Program-made: the position numbers and the translations under genes
Shown here: in pieces, positions 43,705-51,682 of the stretch
Layout of the letters: the number at the start of each line of letters is the position of its first letter
Position numbering within the stretch: the first letter of the stretch is position 1
Origin: CAYTGR01 sp964437445
Lineage (GTDB): Bacteria; Chloroflexota; Anaerolineae; B4-G1; SLSP01
NCBI GenBank assembly: GCA_964437445.1
Contig: CAYTGR010000019.1
Span: 11,016-75,015, forward strand
Direction: 5' to 3'
Length of the DNA: 64,000 bases
The notes under the pieces: model-generated
What the model was told of the DNA's origin: nothing
Database searches by the model: none
The model's input: only the letters and a program-made list of their open reading frames with translations

Positions 43705-46700
43705 GCCCGAACAGGATCCTCATGGAATCGTAATCCGCCCCACGTTCAAGGAAAAGAATGTGTTTTTCCGCAAACCTGACGCGATCCCACGTTCCATCAT
43801 CATAGCGCTGATAGAGGTCATCATATGGTGTCGCGGAGATAATAAAGGCGTCCAGAAAAACATTGGTCCTTTCGCTTCGTTTTCCGATTTCTCTTGCCAG
43901 TTCCGGTAGCCGCTCGTGCAGACGCGCTTTCTCATCATGGATGTAGGCTTTGGCGTGTATCATTCCATGGGGCTCAATGAACACAATGCGCTGAGCGCCG
44001 CTATTCTGGTCAACGACCCATAGGATGAAGTCGGGATAGAAGCCGCGCTCCTCGAAGAAGCCTATTCCATAGCCGCGGCTTAAGTTACGCAGCAGGAATA
44101 CTTCCTTGCCCGCCAGCGACTTGTCTTTCTCGGCATTCCAATACTCGCGCAGGTCGCGCACGAAGCGCGCCTCGCTCTCCTTTAGCCCCGGCGGGACGAT
44201 TTGCGCTTTTTCCGGCATGTCCACCAGGAGCGGCTGGTAGAGGTGGCGGTCGAAATGAATGCGCGGCAGACCGGCGTTCTCTTGTTCACAAAGGCGCTGT
44301 TGCTCCTTGAGCAAGGCTTGTACGGCCTCCACCAAATGCTCTTCTGAACGCGGGACTCGGACTACGTAGCCTGCTTTTTCTTCGCTCACCCCCTGCGGCC
44401 TGAAGTCCAGGTTGGGATCGCTGGCATCCAGCGGCCGATAGACCATGGTTTGCTCATCCCATTGTTCGCGGCGCGTCTGATAGAAGCGGTCCAGATACCG
44501 GCAAAGGAGTTGCGTCACCGCCTGCTGGAGCAGGACGCGGTCGGCAAAGGATTGCGGCGCGAACACACGCTCATCGGCGATCAGTGTGCAGAGGGGAATA
44601 TCCCTGTCATTTTTCAGGCCGATGATCTGGCGCGGTGTTTCCGGTTGAATGACCAGGTTGGTCAGCCCTTTGTGCGTCTTATACGCCAGCAAGTCGAGAT
44701 AGGCCTGCTGCCAATCCACCCAGGCCAGGCTTTCGGGGGGCAGAGGGCGCGCCCGGCCGCTGCGCACCTCGACGGCGTGCAGGCCCAGCCTGGTGCTTTC
44801 CATGGCCTGCACCCTGACCGAGAGATCCACCTGCACGGAGATGGAAGCGTCCGGTTCGAGGAGCAGGCTGGCCTCGCGGGCGAAATCGCGGCCCTCCGGC
44901 GGGCGCGGCACGACCAGCCCGCGTTGGAGAAATTGCTCGTTGGCCCAGACGAACAGCGGCAGTTCGATGGCCGGTTCGACCTCCACGCCTTCGCGTTCCA
45001 GGTAGTCGCGGAATTGCGCCATGTAGTTGGCGCGCACGGCGAAAATGTTGAGCGTCTCCAGCAGACGGATGTGTTTGGGATGCGTCCCATCCAGCGCCGC
45101 ACTGCGTTTGAGGCTCATCCCCTTGCCCTTGAGGCGCACGCCGCGCCCGAGAAGTTGGATGATCTGCGAGCCTTCCTGCCGCCCGATGTTCAAGAGGCCC
45201 ATGCTGGCCACGCGCCAGGAGTTCCAGCCTTCCATGAATTTCTTGGCGCCGATGAGCACATGGATTCCGGAGTCGGGGCGGTTGATGCGCTCGAAGAGCG
45301 AAGCGGCAATGGCGTCGTCCTCCAGGGTGATGCCGCCGGCATCCTCCTCCACCAGTTTCTTGAAGGCGGAGGTGTCGCCGATGAAAATCAGGCCAAAATA
45401 GTCCTCGGCGCCCGCCGCCTTGAGGCCCAGTTCGCCGGGACTGCTCTTGATGTCGGCGAGATGCAGACCGCCGCCCGCCGGAGCGTGGAAGAGGCGCGCC
45501 AGGATGGCGGCATAGAGCTGCGCCGGAGTGAGATTCTCTTCTTTCAAGAAGGGGAAACGTCCGGCGAAAATATCCGCGCCGTCGGCGGAGACCAGCCCGG
45601 TTTTCCCGTCCAGGATGGCCTTGAGCGTTTTGACTGCCCAGGCGCGGTCGCTCAGCACGCGGTGCAGGAAGCGCGCCACGGTCAGCACGTCGCTGCGCGG
45701 CTTTTTGTTCTCGGTGTAAACGGCATTGACCGTGCTGCCGACGAACACCCAGAGCGGCTTCTCCAGGTTGTAGGGACGCAGGGCGTCATCCTGTTCTTCA
45801 TAGAGCCGGATTTGCTCGTAAAACGAAAGCAGGTTGCCCAGGAGCAGGGTCTCCCCCTCACCCCAGCCCTCTCCCCTCTGGGGAGAGGGGGGCGCGTCGC
45901 GCAGGTTCAGGATGCGGAAGTCCTTGCCGAAGCCGTCGCCGTAGAAGTAGCGGTAGGAATAGTCGAAGACGATGGCCTTGCCGTATTCGGCTGTCAGCGG
46001 GTCGTTGCGCGCCGCCGAAAGCGCCTGCCCGAAGGTGGCGCTGTACTCGAAGGTGAAGCCGGTCGCGCCCAGGGCGTCGCGGTAGCCGCGCCAGGCCTCG
46101 CCGCCGGAGCCTTTGTGACCTTCGTCCACGAAGATGAGATTGCGCCCTTCGAAGGTATCCACCGGCACGCTCATGCCGCCGCCGCGCTTTTCTTCCACCA
46201 GTTTGGTGATTTCGATGACCTGCACGGCGTCCCGCCCGCCCGTCCACAGGCCGCTCGTGTTCAGGTCGAAGCGCCGCGCCGGAATGCCCGAGGCGGCGAG
46301 TTCCTCAAGGTGCTGCTCGCTCAGGCCCTCGTTGGGCGTGATGAGCAGGATGTTGTCCAGCGGGGGACGAGTCGCCGAATCGCCCGTACCGTAGTGCAGA
46401 AACTGGTAGTAGTTCAGGTGCAGGAGCAGGGTCTTGCCGCTGCCGGTGGCCATCCAGAAGGCCAGTTTGGTCAAATCGCCCTCGGTGAAGGGTTCGTCCT
46501 GCGGTTCGCCGGGCAGACGACGGGCGTTGCGCCCGGCGACAAAGGCATTCAGGTCGGCTAACAGTTGCGCTTTGGCGTTGAACAGGCAGTCGAGGACGAT
46601 TTCGGTGTAGAGCGCCGCCAGGTACTGGAAGTAGCGCAGGGTGATTTTTTCCGTGCGCCCGCGGTTGATTTGCTCCAGGTGCCGGCGGATGTTCTGGTCG

Positions 46701-46918
46701 TAGCGTTCCAGGTCGGCGGCGGGAATCTTGACCTGACTGCCGCGGGCAATGAGATGGTGGTAGAGAAAACTATGCCCGTCCGCGCCAAAGCCTTCGGCCA
46801 CGCTCTTGCAGTCTTCCAGGAGGGCGCGGTTGCTCGCATAGCCCAGGAGATGGTTGAGCCAGGCCAGCAGGACAAGGCGGTTTTCGAGTGTGACGTATTG
46901 CTGGAGGCCGTTCGGCAT
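43685..46918 (-). CDS. res: Type III-like restriction subunit (Res), DEAD-family helicase
   Basis: 1077 aa. ATG 46918 lies one base after the mod stop (TGATATG), with GGAGG in the end of mod, so the two are translationally coupled. Walker A MATGSGKT is at ~155 and the DEAD-box variant FVDEGHKG at ~264, with motif VI in IIQLLGRGVRLKG. A C-terminal nuclease-like segment reads YPDFILW then IVFIEPHGM (~965-985), a PD-ExK-like motif in which the Lys position is His. An in-frame palindromic GC insert codes for a Gly/Glu-rich loop at ~345. The protein ends inside an attC-like site. Confidence 0.88.
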   Translation of the reverse strand: MPNGLQQYVTLENRLVLLAWLNHLLGYASNRALLEDCKSVAEGFGADGHSFLYHHLIARGSQVKIPAADLERYDQNIRRHLEQINRGRTEKITLRYFQYLAALYTEIVLDCLFNAKAQLLADLNAFVAGRNARRLPGEPQDEPFTEGDLTKLAFWMATGSGKTLLLHLNYYQFLHYGTGDSATRPPLDNILLITPNEGLSEQHLEELAASGIPARRFDLNTSGLWTGGRDAVQVIEITKLVEEKRGGGMSVPVDTFEGRNLIFVDEGHKGSGGEAWRGYRDALGATGFTFEYSATFGQALSAARNDPLTAEYGKAIVFDYSYRYFYGDGFGKDFRILNLRDAPPSPQRGEGWGEGETLLLGNLLSFYEQIRLYEEQDDALRPYNLEKPLWVFVGSTVNAVYTENKKPRSDVLTVARFLHRVLSDRAWAVKTLKAILDGKTGLVSADGADIFAGRFPFLKEENLTPAQLYAAILARLFHAPAGGGLHLADIKSSPGELGLKAAGAEDYFGLIFIGDTSAFKKLVEEDAGGITLEDDAIAASLFERINRPDSGIHVLIGAKKFMEGWNSWRVASMGLLNIGRQEGSQIIQLLGRGVRLKGKGMSLKRSAALDGTHPKHIRLLETLNIFAVRANYMAQFRDYLEREGVEVEPAIELPLFVWANEQFLQRGLVVPRPPEGRDFAREASLLLEPDASISVQVDLSVRVQAMESTRLGLHAVEVRSGRARPLPPESLAWVDWQQAYLDLLAYKTHKGLTNLVIQPETPRQIIGLKNDRDIPLCTLIADERVFAPQSFADRVLLQQAVTQLLCRYLDRFYQTRREQWDEQTMVYRPLDASDPNLDFRPQGVSEEKAGYVVRVPRSEEHLVEAVQALLKEQQRLCEQENAGLPRIHFDRHLYQPLLVDMPEKAQIVPPGLKESEARFVRDLREYWNAEKDKSLAGKEVFLLRNLSRGYGIGFFEERGFYPDFILWVVDQNSGAQRIVFIEPHGMIHAKAYIHDEKARLHERLPELAREIGKRSERTNVFLDAFIISATPYDDLYQRYDDGTWDRVRFAEKHILFLERGADYDSMRILFGQITSVR
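45854..45892. repeat. Palindromic GC insert in res
   Basis: CCCTCTCCCC-TCT-GGGGAGAGGG (45867-45889), preceded by CCCCTCACCCCAG. Read in frame on the minus strand as PPSPQRGEGWGEGE. Same family as 47155-47193 and 49196-49231. Confidence 0.75.
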
Positions 46919-46919
46919 A

Positions 46920-49900
46920 TCACGCCTCCACCCCGGCAAACATGCGTTCCTTGAAAAGCGGATCCAGCGACTGCGCGCCGGGGATGAGCGAATCGCCGTT
47001 CACAAAGACCTCATCCGCGCCATCGGTCAGTTTCTGTTTGGCAACAAAGTCGCGGTCGCGCTCGTAGTCTTCTTTCGTCCAGCCCTGCGTCTCGCGCCAG
47101 ATAACGGCCACGGCGCGCCCGTTTCGCAGAAGGCCGCGATAGACCAGGTAGCGGCCCTCACCCCCGGCCCCTCTCCCAGCGGGAGAGGGGAGGACGCGGC
47201 GCGTCTGCACGTCCAGCCCCAGCAGGTAGTTGAAGGTTTCGGGCAAATCCACCAGGCGCTCGCGGGTTTCGCCGTCGCGGTGGAAGCGCAGTTTGTAGGC
47301 GAAGGGCGTCTGGAGTTTCTCCACGTCCAGCAGGGTTGCGCTGTGGCGGGTCTCCCACTTGAGCATGTAGTGGAGCAGGTAGTCGTCTCGGAAGAGTTCC
47401 AGCACCTTCTGGCCGCCTGCGTCATCAAAGGTCAGGTTGTTGAGCGCGTCCTCGAAGGATTCCAGGCGGATGATTTTGACAATACGCGGGCTTCGTTCGG
47501 CTTCTTCGGCTGTCGCCATGCGCTTGGGCTTGCCGTCCTTCCACTCCGGCGTGAAGGTGACTTTTTTGATGCGCGGCAGGAGTACGGTGTCGAAGTAGTG
47601 CGCCATTTCAACAAGGATGAACTTGCGCCGCCCGCCATCTTCGCGGTTGAGGTTGATGACCGCGTGGCCGGTGGTGCCGGAGCCGGCGAAGAAGTCGAGA
47701 ACTTGCTCTTCACTATTGAGATTGCACACCCGAAGACAGTCGTTGACTGTGTAAATTGATTTTGGAAAGGAGAACAAGGTTGTACTTCCTAAAATATGTC
47801 CAAGCAGGTTAGTACCATAATCGGTTGCTGAATACTTGCTGTCAAGCCAAAGTGTTGGCGGCAAGGTTCCATGTCGCATGCGAGATTTCATGTAGACTCC
47901 CAGCCTGCCAGTTCTGTCTGGCTTTGCAACCAGCTCTGATAAATTTTTCATTGCTGTTTCATGTCCCCACTTCCATGTCTTCTCATCTCCTTTTTCATCC
48001 ACCGGCCAGACAACCGTTTCTTCTGCTGATGGCTCTTGAAGAATAGTCCAGCTACGTCTTGACTCATCCCATTCTATCTGTGGAATACGGAGGGAACCAT
48101 CTGTGCGCGCATATATCGGATAGAAAAGCTTCGGTCGTGCGAATCTATTTGCGTTGAACCCCCCGTGTTTGCGAAAATTTACCCATTCAAATCGTCCTTT
48201 TGCATCAGATTCGTTATATCTCGCGATTTGACGCTCGGTTTTCGCAAGTTCGCCAATTGTGACTTCCTTGGAATAACCGACAAAGAGTGCATAGTCGTGA
48301 GAGACTGAGAGCCCCGTTATGGCAGACCTGCCTGCAGGGTTACTGCGAACTACTACTGTACCCAGAATTGACTCGGTGCCAAAAAGTGTCTGTAGGGCCA
48401 TGTGTAGCCGACTATACTCAGAATCGTCAATGGCAATGCACCATTGTCCGTAAGCTTCCAGAACAAATGTCGAGAGAAATATACGGTCTATAAGCAAGGT
48501 AAGCCAAGAAGAATGCTTGTAATCGTTTTTGTACAAGATTTCTGATGCAGCCGTGTTATACGGCGGGTCAATGTAAATGCACTTCACCCGCTGGCGGTAC
48601 TTTTCCTGCAACAGGTTGAGCGCCTGCCAGTTTTCGGAGTGCACCAAGAGACCGTCGGTGAGTTCGTCAAGATTGTCAAACGAAGCCAGCAGGCGGTCGG
48701 TGAAGTCTTGGGGGAAATGGCGCGTGTCGAGCGGCAGGGTGGGATGGGCCTGGAGAAAATCCACGCGCTGCTGCGCGCCTTTCGGCGACTCAACGGCCAG
48801 GAGCGCCCGCCACTCCTCCCACTGCGCCTCACAGGCGGCGATCTCCGGGTAGAACGCTTCGGGGATGTTGCCGACGGTGATGACGTAGAAGGTCTCGGTA
48901 ACAAACTTCTTCTTCTCCCAGAGCATCTTCTGGAAGTCTTCGATTTGCGCCAGAAAGTCAATGATAACGCTGCCAATGCGCTTGACCAGGCGCATGAGCT
49001 GGAACCAACCCTCGGCTAATTGCTCGCCGGCGGCTTCCATCTCTTCAAGGTTGAGCGCTTCGTTCTTCAGGTAAAAGTCGAGTTCGCGGGCAAGAAAGCC
49101 GCGCAGGTCCTTGTGGATGAAAAAGTCGCTGGTGTTGCGGCGGGTGTACTGGCGCAGGTGGTATTCCAGCAGGGAAACCGCCGCGCCATTTTCTTCCCCT
49201 CTCCCTTTGGGGGAGGGGGCAGGGGTGGGGGTGCGCCGTTCGGCGGTCAGCGCGGCTATGGCTTCGGGGGCTTTGATGCGCTTGGGAATGTCGGCGACAG
49301 CTTTGGCAAGGATGGCTTCCTGCTGGTTCTTTTGACCGTAGGCGATGGTCTCCTGCGCGGTCAGCGGGCGGAACTGGAAGGGGATGGTCAATGTGCGCGA
49401 CGCTTCATCCCAGGCGAGGCCGTCCAGCACGGGCAGGAAGAAGCGCTTCTCGCCCTTGATATTGCCCTGCTCCACGTCGGCCTGCCGGAGTTCGAAGCGC
49501 ACGGTCACGCCGTTGGGGGCTTTGTAGGTGTAGTCGGTGAAATACTCGCCGGTCTTGACGTAGTACTGGTCGTGGTTGGCCCAGTAGAGCGTCACCTCCT
49601 CGCCGTTGTAGGGGATGGCGTAGCGTTCCTTCTTCGAGTAGCGGCGCCTGGAGATAAAGTCGCCATCCTGCCAGTAGCGGGAGAAGAAGGCGTAGAGGTG
49701 GTTGTAGATGGCGGCTTCCAGGGTCTCAGTAGAACGAGCGCCCCGGGCTTTGGCCTGCGCTTCCAGGTATTCCTTTCCCGCTCTGGTAGCGCGGTAGGTT
49801 TCGGCCAGGTTGCCGTCGGCGTCTAAGGCGTCTTCGCCCAGCGCGTCCAACACCTTCTGGCGGGCGGCCTGCAGGGCTTCCTGCGCCTGTCCCTGCTCGG

Positions 49901-50081
49901 CCAGCGCGCCGCGCCGCAATTCCTCGGAGATGGCGCGGGGCAGGTCTTCGGTAATCCACTTCTCGATCGCCTGCCGCTTGTAATTCATGATGCGGTAGAT
50001 GCCGAAGTCCAGGTCGGCGCAATCAAATTGGAAAAGGTCGCGCAAGAGGGATTGGAATTGTTCAAGAGGTCTTGTCGTCAT
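46920..50081 (-). CDS. mod: Type III-like modification methyltransferase (Mod), beta class
   Basis: 1053 aa. GAGGA lies 5 nt before ATG 50081. The catalytic motif DPPYNTA (motif IV) is at ~504 and the AdoMet-binding DFFAGSGTTGHAV (motif I) at ~797; this order defines beta-class N6-adenine methyltransferases. A ~500-residue N-terminal region, absent from short Mod proteins of ~650 aa, precedes them. It is coupled to res. The ~47750-48550 part is less GC-rich than the rest, suggesting that the central recognition region was exchanged. Two palindromic GC inserts interrupt it in frame. Confidence 0.9.
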   Translation of the reverse strand: MTTRPLEQFQSLLRDLFQFDCADLDFGIYRIMNYKRQAIEKWITEDLPRAISEELRRGALAEQGQAQEALQAARQKVLDALGEDALDADGNLAETYRATRAGKEYLEAQAKARGARSTETLEAAIYNHLYAFFSRYWQDGDFISRRRYSKKERYAIPYNGEEVTLYWANHDQYYVKTGEYFTDYTYKAPNGVTVRFELRQADVEQGNIKGEKRFFLPVLDGLAWDEASRTLTIPFQFRPLTAQETIAYGQKNQQEAILAKAVADIPKRIKAPEAIAALTAERRTPTPAPSPKGRGEENGAAVSLLEYHLRQYTRRNTSDFFIHKDLRGFLARELDFYLKNEALNLEEMEAAGEQLAEGWFQLMRLVKRIGSVIIDFLAQIEDFQKMLWEKKKFVTETFYVITVGNIPEAFYPEIAACEAQWEEWRALLAVESPKGAQQRVDFLQAHPTLPLDTRHFPQDFTDRLLASFDNLDELTDGLLVHSENWQALNLLQEKYRQRVKCIYIDPPYNTAASEILYKNDYKHSSWLTLLIDRIFLSTFVLEAYGQWCIAIDDSEYSRLHMALQTLFGTESILGTVVVRSNPAGRSAITGLSVSHDYALFVGYSKEVTIGELAKTERQIARYNESDAKGRFEWVNFRKHGGFNANRFARPKLFYPIYARTDGSLRIPQIEWDESRRSWTILQEPSAEETVVWPVDEKGDEKTWKWGHETAMKNLSELVAKPDRTGRLGVYMKSRMRHGTLPPTLWLDSKYSATDYGTNLLGHILGSTTLFSFPKSIYTVNDCLRVCNLNSEEQVLDFFAGSGTTGHAVINLNREDGGRRKFILVEMAHYFDTVLLPRIKKVTFTPEWKDGKPKRMATAEEAERSPRIVKIIRLESFEDALNNLTFDDAGGQKVLELFRDDYLLHYMLKWETRHSATLLDVEKLQTPFAYKLRFHRDGETRERLVDLPETFNYLLGLDVQTRRVLPSPAGRGAGGEGRYLVYRGLLRNGRAVAVIWRETQGWTKEDYERDRDFVAKQKLTDGADEVFVNGDSLIPGAQSLDPLFKERMFAGVEA
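47155..47193. repeat. Palindromic GC insert in mod (1)
   Basis: CCCCTCTCCC-AGC-GGGAGAGGGG (47168-47190) preceded by CCCTCACCCCCGG; read on the minus strand as SPAGRGAGGEG. Confidence 0.75.
49196..49231. repeat. Palindromic GC insert in mod (2), opposite orientation
   Basis: CCCCTCTCCC-TTT-GGGGGAGGGG (49196-49218), followed by CAGGGGTGGGGG; read on the minus strand as TPTPAPSPKGRGEE. Confidence 0.7.
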
Positions 50082-50395
50082 CTATATCCTCGTTGAAGAA
50101 GAACAAACGTCGGGTAATCATGCACCAGAATTCCCGGAATGGACAGACCTCCATCCCGGGTAAACACCAGTTCTTGCTGATAGGCATAGAGCGGGTCAAT
50201 CCCGATCACTTTTTCGGCCCTTCGGGGTAGAGCGTGTCCTGTGCCCGGTCCGTTCCACATAGCATACTTGAAGAAACAACCGTTGTCAACCCAACGTCCT
50301 TCTGCGTGCCCCAGCCCTTCTGAACCATCCCCGTTTTTTCGATTTTGGCCCGCTCTGCAACAGTTCTGCCAGGGTGATTTCGCCCGTCCGGACAC
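50078..50395 (-). CDS. Small ORF overlapping mod start, doubtful
   Basis: 105 codons ending in an ATGA overlap with mod. Its first ~45 codons overlap the end of the upstream membrane-protein gene in another frame, so if real it probably begins near codon 46 (about 50260), giving a 60-aa product containing GIDPLYAYQQELVFTRDGG. No Shine-Dalgarno is obvious and no family was recognised. It could be a remnant. Confidence 0.25.
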   Translation of the reverse strand: MSGRAKSPWQNCCRAGQNRKNGDGSEGLGHAEGRWVDNGCFFKYAMWNGPGTGHALPRRAEKVIGIDPLYAYQQELVFTRDGGLSIPGILVHDYPTFVLLQRGYR

Positions 50396-51254
50396 GGTGG
50401 ATCTCCTGCAAGGTGTAGCCCTCCATCAGCAGCTCACGCACATCGTAACCGATCTCCGCGCTGACCGTACCGATGTTGCCGACCGCCTGGCCGCCCTGCG
50501 GCTCTGCGCGCCTGGATGGATCCTCCAGCACAGCCTCGGCGGGCGTCCCTGCAATGGCTTCGCGCAGAAGCGCCTGGAAGACCGGGAAATTGGCAATGCG
50601 GCTATGCATGACCAGTTTCCATGGCGTGCGCTGGCCTTTCTTGTGGATGAGCAGGTCGCCGGTCTGCGTGAAGCGCATCTTCTCCACCTCCGCCCAGGTC
50701 AGCGTCTCGCCCGCAGAAACCAACCCGCTCCCGTTGACGCCAATCTGTTTTCCAAAGGGAACCGTCGCGCCCGACTTGAGCGCTGATTGCGCCGCCGGGA
50801 GCAGTAAATTACCCGTTTCTTTCAGCACTACGTGTCCAAGGTTGAAAATCTTTTCATAAGCCATATTCAGTTTAATGCGCCGCCCATCCCGGGTGTGGAC
50901 GGTGTATACCCACTGGATGGGACGCCACCCCAGCCTGATCCGGCGCATATCGTAGCCAATAAACTCATACATTTCGGCCACTTCGTCCCAGCGGAAAGAG
51001 AACCGGCGTCCCAGCCAATCCATGCCGACCACTCCTTTATCGTAAACTTCCACCCTGGCGCGCATCTGGGCGCGGTAACCCCACAACAATCCTGCGGCGA
51101 TGAGCAGCATGGCGATGCCCCCGACCGGGATGGGGGCCATCAGAATCAGGCCAACAATGATGAAAACTGGCATTACATAGAGAATCACCCGCGCGTTCGC
51201 CTTGTTTGGTCCGAAAGTGGCGCGTAAAGAACCTAACTCGATGTCTGGCAACAT
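50286..51254 (-). CDS. Two-helix membrane protein with PH-like soluble domain
   Basis: 322 aa. GGAGGGCCT precedes ATG 51254. Two membrane helices (~24-62) are followed by a beta-rich soluble domain (VEVYDKGVVGMDWLGRRFSFRWDEV..., then FGKQIGVNGSGLV...LTWAEVEKM) that looks like two PH/YdbT-like halves, possibly DUF6585-related. The C-terminus is basic. It probably senses or scaffolds at the membrane; function unknown. Confidence 0.75.
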   Translation of the reverse strand: MLPDIELGSLRATFGPNKANARVILYVMPVFIIVGLILMAPIPVGGIAMLLIAAGLLWGYRAQMRARVEVYDKGVVGMDWLGRRFSFRWDEVAEMYEFIGYDMRRIRLGWRPIQWVYTVHTRDGRRIKLNMAYEKIFNLGHVVLKETGNLLLPAAQSALKSGATVPFGKQIGVNGSGLVSAGETLTWAEVEKMRFTQTGDLLIHKKGQRTPWKLVMHSRIANFPVFQALLREAIAGTPAEAVLEDPSRRAEPQGGQAVGNIGTVSAEIGYDVRELLMEGYTLQEIHRVRTGEITLAELLQSGPKSKKRGWFRRAGARRRTLG

Positions 51255-51298
51255 AGGCCCTCCAATTTGCGAATTTTATGGCAGATTATCAGGCGTCC

Positions 51299-51326
51299 GC
51301 AGTCCCCTTGCAATGCAGGGGACTGC
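51299..51326. terminator. Perfect 10-bp hairpin
   Basis: GCAGTCCCCT (51299-51308) and AGGGGACTGC (51317-51326) with an 8-nt loop between two minus-strand genes. There is no T-run, so terminator activity is uncertain. Confidence 0.4.
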
Positions 51327-51364
51327 TTCACCAAAGGCTTCGCAGTGACAGATGAATATGTCGG

Positions 51365-51592
51365 TCAGGCTTTATCGTCGGGGAGAGTATCGTCTGAGTC
51401 TTGCGGGTGAGCGTCGGTAGCCTTATCCGGTGCGGAGCCTTGCTGGGCAGCCTGCTTTGCCGCTTCGACAAACGGATTGGGATGCTTGTTCTTATCTTCT
51501 ACACGAAACCCACAAACGTTGCACCACATGGGGCCGAAAGGCATGCGGTATTGATTGATTTGCGTACTCCCACACTTGGGACACCTTAACAT
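51365..51592 (-). CDS. Small zinc-ribbon protein
   Basis: 75 aa from ATG 51592, preceded by AAAAGGAG. The N-terminus reads MLRCPKCGSTQINQY and then WCNVCGFRVED, giving a CxxC...CxxC metal site, followed by a disordered acidic tail rich in Asp, Gln and Ala. It overlaps the end of an upstream micro-ORF. No function can be assigned. Confidence 0.75.
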   Translation of the reverse strand: MLRCPKCGSTQINQYRMPFGPMWCNVCGFRVEDKNKHPNPFVEAAKQAAQQGSAPDKATDAHPQDSDDTLPDDKA

Positions 51593-51681
51593 GAGCACTC
51601 CTTTTGATAAGCGCCGCCCAACCATAACGCGGGCGGATTGTGAATGTACTTGAATTCATCAATTGCAATTCCAATCGTCAT
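51586..51681 (-). CDS. Micro-ORF coupled between two genes (31 aa)
   Basis: ATG 51681 begins one base after the stop of the large lipoprotein gene and is preceded by AGGAG. It encodes 31 residues (MTIGIAIDEFKYIHNPPALW...) and its TAA (51588-51586) lies just inside the start of the zinc-ribbon gene. The placement fits translational coupling, but no homologue is known to me. Confidence 0.4.
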   Translation of the reverse strand: MTIGIAIDEFKYIHNPPALWLGGAYQKECSC

Positions 51682-51682
51682 T

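Noticed and set aside
44450..46561. Plus-strand open frame of 703 codons opposite res
   Set aside because: Antisense shadow of the helicase gene; no recognisable domain, and the minus strand has clear helicase motifs.
51599..51630. GTTGGGC box before the zinc-ribbon gene as an attC end
   Set aside because: There is a CCGCCC/GGGCGG inverted repeat but no partner box or hairpin core, and the stretch is part of a coupled small frame.
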